NCBI GenBank assembly: GCA_012033095.1
Contig: JAAUPO010000050.1
Span: 1 to 9,261 of the forward strand
Length of the DNA stretch: 9,261 bases
Reading direction: 5' to 3'
Source of the DNA: Synechococcaceae cyanobacterium RL_1_2
GTDB lineage: Bacteria; Cyanobacteriota; Cyanobacteriia; Cyanobacteriales; JAAUPO01
The stretch's first letter is position 1, and every line of letters begins with the position of its first letter. Shown here piece after piece: positions 1-8,332 of the stretch. The notes beneath the pieces were generated by a model that saw only the letters and a list, made by a program, of their open reading frames with translations, ran no database searches and was not told the origin of the DNA. The position numbers and the translations under genes were made by a program.

Positions 1-522
1 AATAACCCACTATTCGCATGATGTCTTGGTAAAAACCCATGTCCAGCATTCGGTCGGCTTCGTCCAGAATCAAATGTTGCAAATGCTTGAAATCGACCTG
101 CCGAGAATTCAGCAGCGAAATGAGCCGCCCGGGCGTTGCGACCACCACTTCTGCTCCTTCCACGAGGGCTTTGCGTTGTTGTACGAAGGTATCGCCATCG
201 CCCCCGCCGTAAACGGGGATGGAGCTAATCCCCAGAAAATAAGAAAGCCCAACGATTTGCTGGTCAATCTGAATCGCCAACTCTCGCGTTGGGGCAATGA
301 TAAGCGTATTTAAACTACGGTTTTGGGTAGTTACAATTTTGTTTAGAATTGGCAGCAAGAAAGCGGCTGTTTTGCCCGTACCTGTTTGTGCACAAGCGAT
401 GAGGTCGTGACCTTCGAGAATAAGTGGATCGCTTCTTCTTGGATGGGAGTCGCTTTTTCGAAGCCCATGGCATCGAGCCCATCGAGGAGGCGTTCGTCAA
501 AATTAAATTCAGAAAATTTCAA
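1..522 (-). pseudogene. DEAD-box RNA helicase, N-terminal fragment with frameshift, cut by left edge
   Basis: ATP-dependent RNA helicase of the DEAD-box family, which remodels RNA duplexes in ribosome assembly or mRNA turnover. Reading leftwards from a TTG at 520-522 the product begins LKFSEFNFDERLLDGLDAMG with the Q-motif (ATPIQEEAI). Motif I (AQTGTGKT), Ia (PTRELA), YGGGDG, Ib (TPGR) and motif II (DEAD, followed by RMLDMGFYQDIMRIV) follow, so about 174 residues of a protein usually over 370 are present; the rest lies beyond the window. The frame breaks at 425-428: one extra C there would join ...QEEAI to PLILEGHDLIACAQTGTGKT. The TTG overlaps the TGA of the methyltransferase upstream. The YGGGDG block and the 'MKFSEFNFDERLL...AMGFEKATPIQ' start resemble Bacteroidetes helicases more than cyanobacterial ones; that is from memory, not a search. 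No HIP1 site occurs in it. It may be a transferred or mis-assembled piece. Confidence 0.85.
425..428 (-). other. Frameshift in the DEAD-box helicase
   Basis: On the minus strand the sequence GCGATCCACTTATTC leaves the helicase frame after EEAI, and the frame is recovered one position later as LILEGHDLIACAQTG. Adding one C (ATCCCACTT) restores a continuous domain with the expected proline after EEAI. It is therefore a one-base deletion in a short C run, either real decay or a base-calling error. Confidence 0.75.
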
Positions 523-1133
523 ATTAGTTTTTTGTGATTTTCACTAGGTTGTGGCCAAATAAACTGCTTATTTAATTTGCTCTTTTGAATGCCCACAATA
601 AAAATACGATCTCGATTTTGGGGAGTATTAAAATCAAAGGAGTTTAAGACGCGGTATTGAACTTGGTAGCCAAGCATAGAAAAGCTATTAACTAGATAAT
701 TGAGAGCATCACGGTGTCTTTTGTCGGATAAACCTTTGACATTTTCAAAAATAAATGCTGTTGGTTTTGATTTTTGTAAGAGTCGAATAACTTCTAGCCA
801 TAATTTACCGCGAGGGTCTTCAATGCCACGATTTTTGCCGGCAATAGACCATGATTGGCAGGGAACACCGCCTACTAATAAGTCATGTTCTGGCAATTCT
901 TCAATTTGACAGATATCGCCGAGGTTATGTTCGCTAGAGTCTTGTGGCCAATTCTTTTGATATACATAGTTTGCATGGGTATTGATTTCCGATGAAGCAA
1001 CGCAATATCCACCAACAGCTTCCAAGCCAAGTCGAAAACCACCTATCCCAGCAAATAAATCTATAAACTTGAAATTTTTGTTTGATTTTTCTTCATATCC
1101 CATTGTGTTTGCTGAGAGATAAACTATACTCAC
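519..1133 (-). CDS. C5-cytosine DNA methyltransferase, C-terminally truncated
   Basis: Transfers a methyl group from S-adenosylmethionine to C5 of cytosine in a DNA target. Motif I is DLFAGIGG (residues 25-32, SAM binding), motif IV GGVPCQS with the catalytic Cys at 92, motif VI ENV (130-132) and motif VIII QNRDR (172-176). At 204 residues it is well short of the usual 300-400: the target-recognition domain and motifs IX and X are missing, and it ends ...WPQPSENHKKLI just where the family normally continues. It is therefore probably inactive alone. The start shown is GTG, 9 bases after the alaS fragment's stop; an ATG at 1101-1103 (residue 11) is a good alternative, and neither has a clear ribosome site. 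The end overlaps the TTG of the helicase fragment. No restriction endonuclease is next to it. The gene is AT-rich and without HIP1, suggesting transfer. The DNA target cannot be read. Confidence 0.85.
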   Translation of the reverse strand: MSIVYLSANTMGYEEKSNKNFKFIDLFAGIGGFRLGLEAVGGYCVASSEINTHANYVYQKNWPQDSSEHNLGDICQIEELPEHDLLVGGVPCQSWSIAGKNRGIEDPRGKLWLEVIRLLQKSKPTAFIFENVKGLSDKRHRDALNYLVNSFSMLGYQVQYRVLNSFDFNTPQNRDRIFIVGIQKSKLNKQFIWPQPSENHKKLI

Positions 1134-1142
1134 TTTTTTAGT

Positions 1143-1496
<354 letters not shown>

Positions 1497-1602
1497 TTAC
1501 AAACTTTACTCGATCTATTGTGACATTCCTTAGACCCGATAGGGATAGGATCTGTCGGACGCGATCGGCTTTATGCAAATTTATGTAAAAGGAAGCGCTC
1601 TC

Positions 1603-1713
1603 AGGACTTACGCAAAAATTTCAACTCTGTCTTGGAAACCATGATATTTGGGGACAATCGTTCAAGCAAGTTCGCCAAATTTGGCGGATTTAGGGGGCTT
1701 GTGCGTAAGTCCT
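1603..1713. mobile_element. MITE-like element, 111 bp, 12-bp terminal inverted repeats
   Basis: The left end AGGACTTACGCA (1603-1614) and right end TGCGTAAGTCCT (1702-1713) are exact reverse complements. The interior has no coding capacity, as expected for a non-autonomous element moved in trans by a transposase. It contains a perfect 14-bp palindrome CGCCAAATTTGGCG (1673-1686) next to GGATTTAGGGGGC, a motif also found in modified form at 9216-9240. From memory, ACTTACGCA ends recur in short repeats and insertion sequences of cyanobacteria. No exact target duplication abuts the ends; only a loose CTCT occurs on both sides (1598-1601, 1716-1719). The transposase family cannot be assigned. Confidence 0.75.
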
Positions 1714-1717
1714 AACT

Positions 1718-1897
1718 CTACTTTGCATACGAGTAAATATACTTATTTTTATACAGGATATGGTACGCGGGTTTAAAAAAATGCTCATCCGGAAACAGGG
1801 TATAAATACGCATTGGAATGACAAGTTTTAGGGCTGAAATGCCTAGTTTGCGTCGCAAGTATTTCTGCTTAGTTCCAAAGTGGGATGCTTCCAGAGA
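1718..1897 (-). pseudogene. Possible coding remnant in frame after the glycosyltransferase stop
   Basis: Directly after the TGA at 1898-1900, in the same frame, 59 codons stay open to a TAG at 1718-1720, four bases from the inverted-repeat element. The translation begins SLEASHFGTKQKYLRRKLGI, contains IPMRIYTLFPDEHFFKP and ends NKYIYSYAK, which looks protein-like. It has no start codon of its own at the front (first ATG at codon 29) and no recognised family. It could be a decayed gene end, an extended C-terminus reached by TGA readthrough, or chance in AT-rich DNA. Confidence 0.25.
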
Positions 1898-3466
1898 TCA
1901 TAGTTTGGGGGGGTCAGGTTCAGGTTTTAATTGATAAAATTGAAGATAGGAATAGTTTGTTTCGATTAATTGATAATGTTGGGCTAAAAGACGGTCTAGT
2001 AATAATTGTGCTGGGGGATTATCTTGGAAATAACGTTCCATTTCTGTGCCAATAATACTATGGGGTTTTGCTTGAACTATGTTGGTTAGCTCCGTTAAAG
2101 TGGATGCTTGATCCCCATACCAGGACTTAATTAAAAATTCTTTTTTTAGATTACTAGGATGGGTCAAGATGGGGGTAACCGGATAAACATGGTTAAGCCA
2201 ATAGGCTAGATGCTTAGTGGTAATCCAAATGGGTAAAGATTCTGGATTTTCTTGCTTGAGAATTTGCGCAATTTCCATGGATTCTCCATAATTAGGAGTC
2301 CCGGTATGGTAAATATTTTTAATTGTAATTTGGTACTGTAAACTCCAATGTACCAAGGTTATTACCCAGGCAACATAACCATATTTTTTGAGCCAAGGAT
2401 AGGATTTGGTTGTAAAAATTTTGCTGAAGATCGGGGCAATTAGTAGGGGAATAAATACAATCAATTGCAAATTGTAATGGGGATAAAAAACCCCTGATTT
2501 AATAATAGAGACTTCTATGCTACTCCAATAAATTAGGAGAACTTGATAATATTTTTGTTCGATCGCGGTCAAGGTTTTAAACCGGGAAAATATTGTGGTT
2601 AAAGCAATGGCGATCGCGATAAAAATGAGCAGTGAGAATGCGGCGAGGGCGATGGAGGTAACGTGGCAGGTAAAAATATATTGAACTTGTTTTTTAATTA
2701 CCGTTAGGATCGAAGCTTGTTCCTGGGCATAACTTAGGGGGGCTTTAATTAGACCAAAATAAACTTGATCTAATTGGTGAGTTATGGCGTAGGGCAAAAT
2801 AGCGACCATCACCACTGTTAAACTGCCTAAACCGTAGCTGATGATCGTTAATAGTTGATGTCCAAGGGCAAGAGTACGATCGCGAAGGGTAATTATAGTT
2901 AGATAAATTCCTAAAAACAGTACGGCATAGGCCAGGTTTAGTCTAACCATGGCGGCGACAGTAGCCACGGCCCCGGCCCCATAGGAAACCTTGGGGTTTA
3001 TGGGTTCGAACACCAATAGCCCAAAGGTTAACACTAGGGGAATAAGTACTAAATGTTCTGATAACACCGCCTGACCACCGGCGTTTAAGTTGACTAACAA
3101 AATTAAGGTAATACCTGCGAAGAGTCCTTGGAAGTGGTCACTAATTTTTTTGACGTAGCTGTAGGTTAAAGTCCCCGCGATCGCAACCATGATGGTACCT
3201 AACAACCGGATGATCCATAATTGTTTGAAAGCGAAAGCACTTAAGGCCGCAAAACCATACCAGAGAAAAGGCGATTTAATATCCATCACAGGCCCGGTAT
3301 AGGGCAAATAGCCATCTAATACTGATTGGCCCAGTAACAAAAATGTATGTTCATCCCAATCAATGTCGGCTTTAAAAAAGTAGGGAAATCTAGTGATTAA
3401 TGCGATCGCTCCTAATAGCAACCAAGGGGGCACCGCACTGGATAGGGACTTAATTGTTCTTCGCAT
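1898..3466 (-). CDS. Polytopic GT-C membrane glycosyltransferase, family 39/ArnT-like
   Basis: Predicted inner-membrane glycosyltransferase of the GT-C fold, which moves a sugar from a polyprenyl-phosphate donor to a protein, lipid or polysaccharide on the outer face. The 522 residues have about ten hydrophobic spans, beginning near residues 15-31 and continuing to about 375. The first loop carries the acidic pair expected of the family (DIDWDE, residues 34-39), and DIKSP (62-66) resembles the D-K-P-P signature of ArnT/PMT enzymes. The last ~140 residues are soluble and would face the periplasm, where such enzymes bind the acceptor. The ATG at 3464-3466 gives a short basic N-terminus (MRRTIKS) before the first span; a weak GGA lies upstream. 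It diverges from tkt across a ~280-base spacer and stands alone, so donor and acceptor are unknown. Class is fairly sure, substrate not. The end, PEPDPPKL, looks natural. Confidence 0.75.
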   Translation of the reverse strand: MRRTIKSLSSAVPPWLLLGAIALITRFPYFFKADIDWDEHTFLLLGQSVLDGYLPYTGPVMDIKSPFLWYGFAALSAFAFKQLWIIRLLGTIMVAIAGTLTYSYVKKISDHFQGLFAGITLILLVNLNAGGQAVLSEHLVLIPLVLTFGLLVFEPINPKVSYGAGAVATVAAMVRLNLAYAVLFLGIYLTIITLRDRTLALGHQLLTIISYGLGSLTVVMVAILPYAITHQLDQVYFGLIKAPLSYAQEQASILTVIKKQVQYIFTCHVTSIALAAFSLLIFIAIAIALTTIFSRFKTLTAIEQKYYQVLLIYWSSIEVSIIKSGVFYPHYNLQLIVFIPLLIAPIFSKIFTTKSYPWLKKYGYVAWVITLVHWSLQYQITIKNIYHTGTPNYGESMEIAQILKQENPESLPIWITTKHLAYWLNHVYPVTPILTHPSNLKKEFLIKSWYGDQASTLTELTNIVQAKPHSIIGTEMERYFQDNPPAQLLLDRLLAQHYQLIETNYSYLQFYQLKPEPDPPKL

Positions 3467-3510
3467 GGAGGCAGTCCATAGTTTTGCCCAAAATAATACG
3501 GTAAGGACTA

Positions 3511-3545
3511 CCCTTGATGGGAATTTTTCGTCTTTCCCTTCAGGG
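3511..3545. promoter_or_regulatory. Imperfect hairpin in the divergent spacer
   Basis: CCCTTGATGGGAA (3511-3523) can pair with TTCCCTTCAGGG (3534-3545): GGGAA with TTCCC, GA with TC and CCCT with AGGG, with one-base bulges. It lies between the glycosyltransferase and tkt start codons, about 45 bases upstream of the former and 200 upstream of the latter. It could be a leader hairpin or an operator; no U-run follows, so it is not a terminator. No promoter box in the 3467-3747 spacer was clear enough to call. Confidence 0.3.
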
Positions 3546-3747
3546 TAAATTAAGGCGTACTAATGAAGAAAAGAATAAACCTTAATCTCCACTTAAACTT
3601 CTTTCTATGTGTAGGTTCTGACATATTTCCATGCACAGTTTCTTGCCCATTGAACCCAAACAATGGGATGATTCAAAGCAATGTATTTTTAGAGACAGAA
3701 AAAGTAAGTTTTTAATAAGTAACTGTAAGTTTAGTTCCCAAACAATT

Positions 3748-5745
3748 ATGGCTCAATCCGTAGAACAACTTTGTATTAATTCCATCCGCTTCTTAGCCGT
3801 TGATGCTGTAGAGAAAGCAAAATCTGGTCACCCCGGATTACCTATGGGCGCAGCACCTATGGCTTTTGTGCTGTGGGATAAATTCATGCGCTTCAACCCC
3901 AAAAATCCTAAGTGGTTTAACCGCGATCGCTTCGTTCTATCGGCGGGTCATGGTTGTATGCTGCAGTACGCCCTAATGCACCTTGTTGGTTACGATAGCG
4001 TACCCATCGAAGAAATTAAAAACTTCCGTCAATGGGGTTCTAAAACCCCTGGTCACCCCGAAAACTTTGTTACGGCCGGGGTAGAAGTAACCACTGGGCC
4101 CCTTGGTCAAGGGATTGCCAACGGTGTAGGTCTAGCCCTAGCAGAAGCTCACCTTGCTGCTAGATTCAATAAGCCCGATGCTACCCTCGTGGACCATTAC
4201 ACCTATGTCGTCATGGGGGATGGTTGTAACATGGAAGGTATTTCCGGTGAAGCGGCTTCCCTTGCTGGTCACTGGGGTTTAGGCAAACTGATCGCCCTTT
4301 ACGATGATAACCATATTTCCATTGATGGTTCCACCGATGTCGCTTTCACTGAAGATGTGAGTAAGCGTTTTGAATCCTATGGTTGGCATGTAGTTCATGT
4401 AGAAGATGGTAACAATGACCTAGCCGCGATCGAAAAAGCGATCGCTGAAGCCAAGGCCGTTACAGATAAGCCTTCCATGATCAAAATCACTACTACCATT
4501 GGTTATGGTTCTCCCAATAAAGCTGATACCGCTGGGGTTCATGGTGCAGCATTAGGTACTGACGAAGTTGCTGCTACCCGTAAAGCCCTAGATTGGAATT
4601 ATGAGCCGTTTGATCTTCCCTCCGAAGCGGTTGATCACATGCGCCAGGCCGTAACCCGTGGTGCCCAAAGTGAAGCAGAATGGAATCAAGTGCTAGGGGA
4701 TTACACAGCTAAATATCCTACGGAAGCAGCTGAATTCAAACGTTTACTTTCTGGTGCATTACCCGAAGGTTGGGCTAGTGCTCTACCTACTTACACCCCT
4801 GAAGATAAAGGCCTTGCTACCCGTAAGCACTCCGAAACTTGTCTTAACGCAGTAGCTAGCGTTCTACCGGAATTAATCGGTGGTTCCGCTGACCTTACCC
4901 ACTCCAATTACACCGAATTAAAAGGCATTGGCGATTTCCAAAAAGGTGCTTATGCTGAGCGTAACGTTCACTTCGGTGTGCGGGAACACGCCATGGGTGC
5001 TATCTGTAATGCGATCGCACTCCACGGTTCTGGTTTAATCCCCTACGGTGCAACCTTCTTGATCTTCACAGACTACATGCGGAACTCCATCCGTTTGTCT
5101 GCCCTCTCTGAAACTAGAGTAATTTGGGTTATGACCCACGACTCGATCGCCCTAGGGGAAGATGGCCCTACCCACCAACCGGTAGAGCATGTAGCATCTT
5201 TACGAGCTATTCCTAACCTCTATGTCTTCCGTCCCTGTGATGGTAACGAAACTTCTGGGGCTTACAAAGTCGCGGTAGAAAGCAAAGAAACCCCCAGTTT
5301 ACTTGCCCTGTCCCGTCAAAACCTACCCAACCAAGCCGGTAGCTCCATTGAAGCCGTGGCAAAAGGTGGCTATATTCTTTCCGATAGTGAAGGTACCCCC
5401 GATGTAATTATCCTCAGCAGCGGTGGGGAAGTGCCCCTTTGTGTGGATGCGGCTGAGCAATTACGGGCTACTGGTAAAAACGTACGAGTAGTGTCCTTCC
5501 CTTGCTGGGAATTATTTGAAGAGCAAGACGCAGCTTACAAAGAATCCGTTCTTCCCAAAGCTGTTACGGCCCGTTTATCCGTGGAAGCCGGTACCACCAT
5601 GGGCTGGGGTAAATACGTTGGTTCCTCTGGCTATAGCCTAGGCATTGACACCTTTGGTGCTTCTGCCCCTGGGGATGTCCTCATGGAAAAATTTGGCTTC
5701 ACTGTTGAGAACATTGTGGCTAAAGCGAAAGCTGTGATGGGTTAA
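3748..5745 (+). CDS. tkt: Transketolase
   Basis: Thiamine-diphosphate enzyme that moves two-carbon ketol units between sugar phosphates (fructose-6-P or sedoheptulose-7-P to glyceraldehyde-3-P or ribose-5-P). It acts in the cytosol, in the Calvin cycle and the pentose phosphate pathway. The 665 residues match the family length. Visible landmarks: KSGHPG (His 28), LSAGHG, GPLGQG, the diphosphate/Mg motif GDGCNMEG (157-164) closing with DDN (186-188), the catalytic Glu in VREHAMG (Glu 413), then [19 protein letters not shown] and the C-terminal domain ending VAKAKAVMG. The frame is open from an ATG at 3631, but that 39-residue extension is not family-like. The ATG at 3748 gives [20 protein letters not shown], aligned with known N-termini. 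No Shine-Dalgarno precedes it. Transcribed alone; a terminator follows about 70 bases after the stop. Rich in HIP1 (3923, 4438, 5011), hence native. All expected motifs are present. Confidence 0.97.
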   Translation: MAQSVEQLCINSIRFLAVDAVEKAKSGHPGLPMGAAPMAFVLWDKFMRFNPKNPKWFNRDRFVLSAGHGCMLQYALMHLVGYDSVPIEEIKNFRQWGSKTPGHPENFVTAGVEVTTGPLGQGIANGVGLALAEAHLAARFNKPDATLVDHYTYVVMGDGCNMEGISGEAASLAGHWGLGKLIALYDDNHISIDGSTDVAFTEDVSKRFESYGWHVVHVEDGNNDLAAIEKAIAEAKAVTDKPSMIKITTTIGYGSPNKADTAGVHGAALGTDEVAATRKALDWNYEPFDLPSEAVDHMRQAVTRGAQSEAEWNQVLGDYTAKYPTEAAEFKRLLSGALPEGWASALPTYTPEDKGLATRKHSETCLNAVASVLPELIGGSADLTHSNYTELKGIGDFQKGAYAERNVHFGVREHAMGAICNAIALHGSGLIPYGATFLIFTDYMRNSIRLSALSETRVIWVMTHDSIALGEDGPTHQPVEHVASLRAIPNLYVFRPCDGNETSGAYKVAVESKETPSLLALSRQNLPNQAGSSIEAVAKGGYILSDSEGTPDVIILSSGGEVPLCVDAAEQLRATGKNVRVVSFPCWELFEEQDAAYKESVLPKAVTARLSVEAGTTMGWGKYVGSSGYSLGIDTFGASAPGDVLMEKFGFTVENIVAKAKAVMG

Positions 5746-5760
5746 GCTCCCATAGTTCAA

Positions 5761-5800
5761 GTTTGTAAGGATTTATGATGGTAAATCCTTGCTAGCAAAC
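5761..5800 (+). other. Stem-loop downstream of tkt
   Basis: AAGGATTTA (5767-5775) and TAAATCCTT (5782-5790) form a perfect 9-bp stem with a 6-base loop. GTTTG (5761-5765) and CAAAC (5796-5800) can lengthen it across an internal bulge. No T-run follows, so it may protect the mRNA 3' end, or belong to a compound terminator with the hairpin at 5818. Confidence 0.5.
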
Positions 5801-5817
5801 AATTACCCCATATGATG

Positions 5818-5848
5818 AAAGAGTAAGTTTTGAGCTTGCTCTTTTTTT
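5818..5848 (+). terminator. Rho-independent terminator of tkt
   Basis: AAAGAGTAAG (5818-5827) pairs with CTTGCTCTTT (5835-5844) through a 10-bp stem with one T-G wobble and a 7-base loop. The T-run continues to 5848. It lies 70-100 bases after the tkt stop and separates tkt from the helicase gene at 6032. The remaining spacer to 6031 holds a tandem TTATTGGCT repeat near 5847-5866 and nothing else recognisable. Confidence 0.8.
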
Positions 5849-6018
5849 ATTGGCTTTATTGGCTTTATCCGGTGAGTTCAGGGAAAGCTGTTGATCTTAA
5901 ATCTTGAATCTTGAAATTAGGAATACAGATACAAGAAGAGTAGAGACCTACGGCTGAGCTTAGTCCAAGCCGGACAATATACAATAATTTTTCCCAATTG
6001 TTTTGATTTCCTAAATTT

Positions 6019-6024
6019 TATAGT
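6019..6024 (+). promoter_or_regulatory. Possible -10 box for the UvrD-like helicase
   Basis: TATAGT sits 7 bases before the ATG at 6032, with a weak CAATTG-type -35 about 18 bases further up. If used, transcription would begin at or next to the A of the ATG, giving a leaderless message, which would fit the missing Shine-Dalgarno. The match is short and may be chance. Confidence 0.25.
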
Positions 6025-6031
6025 TGTTCCC

Positions 6032-7471
6032 ATGGAAGCGATCGCGTCAACCACAGAGATCATTAACCAGTTACGGCCTGGACAACGGGAATTAGCCACT
6101 TGGGAAGGGGGACAAATGGCCATTTCCGCAGTGCCAGGGGCCGGTAAATCCCATAGTCTTGCAGTGGCTGCAGCCTTAACAGTGGTGCGTCATCGGTTAA
6201 ATAATCAACGTAAATTGATCATTGTTACCTATACCAAATCCGCCGCGGCTAGTATTAAAACCAAAATTCGCGATCGTCTCCGGGAAATGGATGCCCTCCA
6301 GGGCGGGTTTGAGGTATTTACCCTCCATGGTTTAGCGTTGGATATTGCTAATCGTTATCCAGGAATATCCGGTATTGATCTAGAAAATCAAACGATTATT
6401 AGTCCTAGCCGTGGCCATCGTTTAGTCCGGGATGGGGTAGAGCAATGGATCAAAACAGGACGGGAACAATATCATCAATTAATCGAAGGCCTTAATTTTG
6501 ATGGGGAGGAAACGGAAAAACTGCGGCGACAATCGGTCTTAAGGACAGAAATTCTACCGGATTTAATGGTAGCAACGATTCGGGAAGCCAAAAGCTCCGG
6601 TTTAACCCCCGAGGATCTAGAAATATGGGGACAACAAACCCCTGATAACTACGGTATCTTAAGCATTGCCGCGAGGCTATATGGTCAATATCAACAGTTA
6701 TTGCAAAGCCGAGGTTGCTTAGATTACGATGACATGATTCTAGGGGCTCTTAAAGTTTTTACAGCGGCCCCAGTTGCGGGAACAGTGGCAGGAAAAAATT
6801 TTGGGGTATTTGAAGATGAAGCCCAAGATTCTAGTCCATTACAGGAGCAGTTAATTTCTGTGCTGGCGGGTAAGGAAGGGGCTGAGCTTAATTTAGTGCG
6901 AGTGGGAGATCCCAATCAAGCCATTAATTCCACTTTTACCCCTGCGGATCCGATTTATTTCCAAAAATTTTGTCGAGAATGTGACCAACGGGGCCGCTTA
7001 GCTACCATGAATCAAGCTGGGCGTAGTAGTCCAGTGATTTTAGAAGCAGCCAATTTTGCCCTGGATTGGATGTTTCATTTGATGGGCCAAAAGTTTGGGG
7101 GAAATAATATTCCATTGGTACCGCAACCGATCGCGACGGTAGCAGTCAATGATCCCCAACCCGATGCCAATCCCGCCCCCACTGGCCAAGGTTTAGAACT
7201 GTATACCCCTGAGGATGTATTTCAAACGGTGGAATTGATCCAACAGCGGGTAGTGGCCTTATTCCAAGCCCACCCCGATCGTACGGCCGCGATTTTAGTA
7301 CGAGAAAATAAACAGGGTAATTTTTTAGCCCAGCAGTTATCACCCATCCTAGAAAAAGATCATCAAATTCGGGTGTATGAAGTCCAGGAACAGGAACGCC
7401 ATTCCCAAATTCCAGGGGAGGTATGGGCTCTATTAAAATTTTGCGATCGCCCCACTCTCCAGACTATTTAA
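6032..7471 (+). CDS. UvrD/Rep-type superfamily I DNA helicase, N-terminal part (frameshifted gene)
   Basis: First part of an ATP-dependent 3'-5' DNA helicase related to UvrD, Rep and PcrA, acting in repair or replication restart. Motif I is AVPGAGKS (residues 33-40, Walker A), Ia VTYTKSAAASIKTKI, a FTLHGLALDIA block follows, motif II is DEAQD (262-266, Walker B), motif III lies in VRVGDPNQAI, and an NQAGRSS stretch looks like motif IV. The frame is lost at the C run 7450-7453 and stops at 7469-7471; the true continuation is in the next frame. Joined, 6032-8316 would give about 761 residues, near the usual 700-800. The start MEAIASTTEIINQLRPGQRE is reasonable, with HIP1 in codons 3-5 (6038-6045). 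Native by HIP1 content. Unrepaired, this half has the ATP site but lacks motifs V and VI, so it should not unwind DNA alone. Confidence 0.85.
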   Translation: MEAIASTTEIINQLRPGQRELATWEGGQMAISAVPGAGKSHSLAVAAALTVVRHRLNNQRKLIIVTYTKSAAASIKTKIRDRLREMDALQGGFEVFTLHGLALDIANRYPGISGIDLENQTIISPSRGHRLVRDGVEQWIKTGREQYHQLIEGLNFDGEETEKLRRQSVLRTEILPDLMVATIREAKSSGLTPEDLEIWGQQTPDNYGILSIAARLYGQYQQLLQSRGCLDYDDMILGALKVFTAAPVAGTVAGKNFGVFEDEAQDSSPLQEQLISVLAGKEGAELNLVRVGDPNQAINSTFTPADPIYFQKFCRECDQRGRLATMNQAGRSSPVILEAANFALDWMFHLMGQKFGGNNIPLVPQPIATVAVNDPQPDANPAPTGQGLELYTPEDVFQTVELIQQRVVALFQAHPDRTAAILVRENKQGNFLAQQLSPILEKDHQIRVYEVQEQERHSQIPGEVWALLKFCDRPTLQTI

Positions 7472-8316
7472 AATCAGCGTTAACGGTGATGGCCCAACGG
7501 CGATTAATTGCCCTCCAGGATTTTTCGGAGGTAGCAATTAAACCAGAAGCATTTTTGTATCCTGCCCCCCTAGCTGAGCCCCTATCTCCTACCCTAAACG
7601 ATGCGAGCCATTTATGCCGGAGTTTACTCAAAGCTCGGTTAGAATTGCCCTATTTTCGTCTGATTCCTTTTTTAGGCTTAACCTTGCAATATACCGGTGC
7701 TGAATTGGCCACCTTGCATAAATTGGCCACCCGGGTTAATAAGGCTAAATCCTTAAAGAAAATTATTGCAGCGATCGCGGAAATTGTGGCAACAGAAAGA
7801 TTTGAACCAGTAGAAGAAGGCCAAGAACATCAATACACCCAGCCAGGTCAACTAACCATCATAACCCTCCACAAAGCGAAGGGTTTAGATTGGGATTATG
7901 TCTTTTTACCCTTTTTACATGAAAAATCCATTCCCGGTAATGCCTACATTCCCAAGGGTTGGCAATTTTTAGGCAATTTTACCCTGCCGGAAGTAGCCCG
8001 GGCCCAAATCAGAACTGGCCTCCACCATCGTTATCAGGGCCAACCGTTAGATTTACCCAGTCCCCAGGAAGCTTGGACTACCGCAGAACGCCTTAAACAA
8101 GCAGAGGAGTATCGGTTACTGTATGTGGGGATGACTAGGGCAAAACGCCTACTATGGATGGCTGCGGCTAAACAACGGCCATTTATGTGGAATCGCTTAC
8201 CCATTAAAGGACAGCAACAACTTCAAGATTTTGAGCCTTGTCCTCTGATCCCCGCCCTGATCCAAAAATTTCCGCGATCGAGCGATCGGGCTCAACGGTC
8301 TAAACCAAAACTTTAA
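7423..8316 (+). CDS. UvrD/Rep-type superfamily I DNA helicase, C-terminal part (frameshifted gene)
   Basis: Second part of the helicase begun at 6032. True homology should begin at about HSPDYLKSALTVMAQRRL (from about 7452); the first ~10 residues from the ATG at 7423 are out-of-frame reading of the first half. Motif V is LTIITLHKAKGLDWDYVFLP and motif VI EEYRLLYVGMTRAKRLLWMA, the arginine of which contacts ATP in the joined protein. The ATG is preceded by AGGGGAGG (7414-7421), a purine-rich run that sits very close to it but could allow re-initiation, so a two-piece protein is conceivable. A one-base deletion in a single gene is the simpler reading. The end is basic (RSSDRAQRSKPKL), and the stop lies in a tandem 11-bp repeat. 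HIP1 occurs at 7771. Confidence 0.82.
   Translation: MGSIKILRSPHSPDYLKSALTVMAQRRLIALQDFSEVAIKPEAFLYPAPLAEPLSPTLNDASHLCRSLLKARLELPYFRLIPFLGLTLQYTGAELATLHKLATRVNKAKSLKKIIAAIAEIVATERFEPVEEGQEHQYTQPGQLTIITLHKAKGLDWDYVFLPFLHEKSIPGNAYIPKGWQFLGNFTLPEVARAQIRTGLHHRYQGQPLDLPSPQEAWTTAERLKQAEEYRLLYVGMTRAKRLLWMAAAKQRPFMWNRLPIKGQQQLQDFEPCPLIPALIQKFPRSSDRAQRSKPKL
7450..7453 (+). other. Frameshift in the UvrD-like helicase at a HIP1 site
   Basis: GCGATCGC (7443-7450) runs into CCC, making four C in a row. A fifth C would read TGC GAT CGC CCC CAC TCT CCA, joining ...LLKFCDRP to HSPDYLK and giving one continuous helicase. The break is therefore a one-base loss from a C homopolymer, by mutation or by base-calling error. 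Confidence 0.8.
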
Positions 8317-8332
8317 ACATTCTTTAAACATT
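8311..8332 (+). repeat. Tandem 11-bp repeat over the helicase stop codon
   Basis: CTTTAAACATT occurs twice in a row (8311-8321, 8322-8332); the first copy holds the TAA stop (8314-8316). The second copy contributes to the hairpin at 8319-8339. Confidence 0.7.

Noticed and set aside
26..313. Plus-strand open frame of 95 codons
   Set aside because: It is antisense to the DEAD-box helicase motifs, which explain this DNA; the translation looks like no protein family.
519..1133. Restriction-modification system
   Set aside because: Only a truncated methyltransferase is visible; neither neighbour is an endonuclease or specificity gene.
5950..5975. tRNA or small RNA suggested by CGGCT...AGCCG
   Set aside because: Only five base pairs around a 12-base loop, with no cloverleaf and no T-run.
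7146..7343. Minus-strand open frame of 65 codons
   Set aside because: Lies inside the UvrD-like gene, whose frame carries the helicase sequence; no ribosome site or family.
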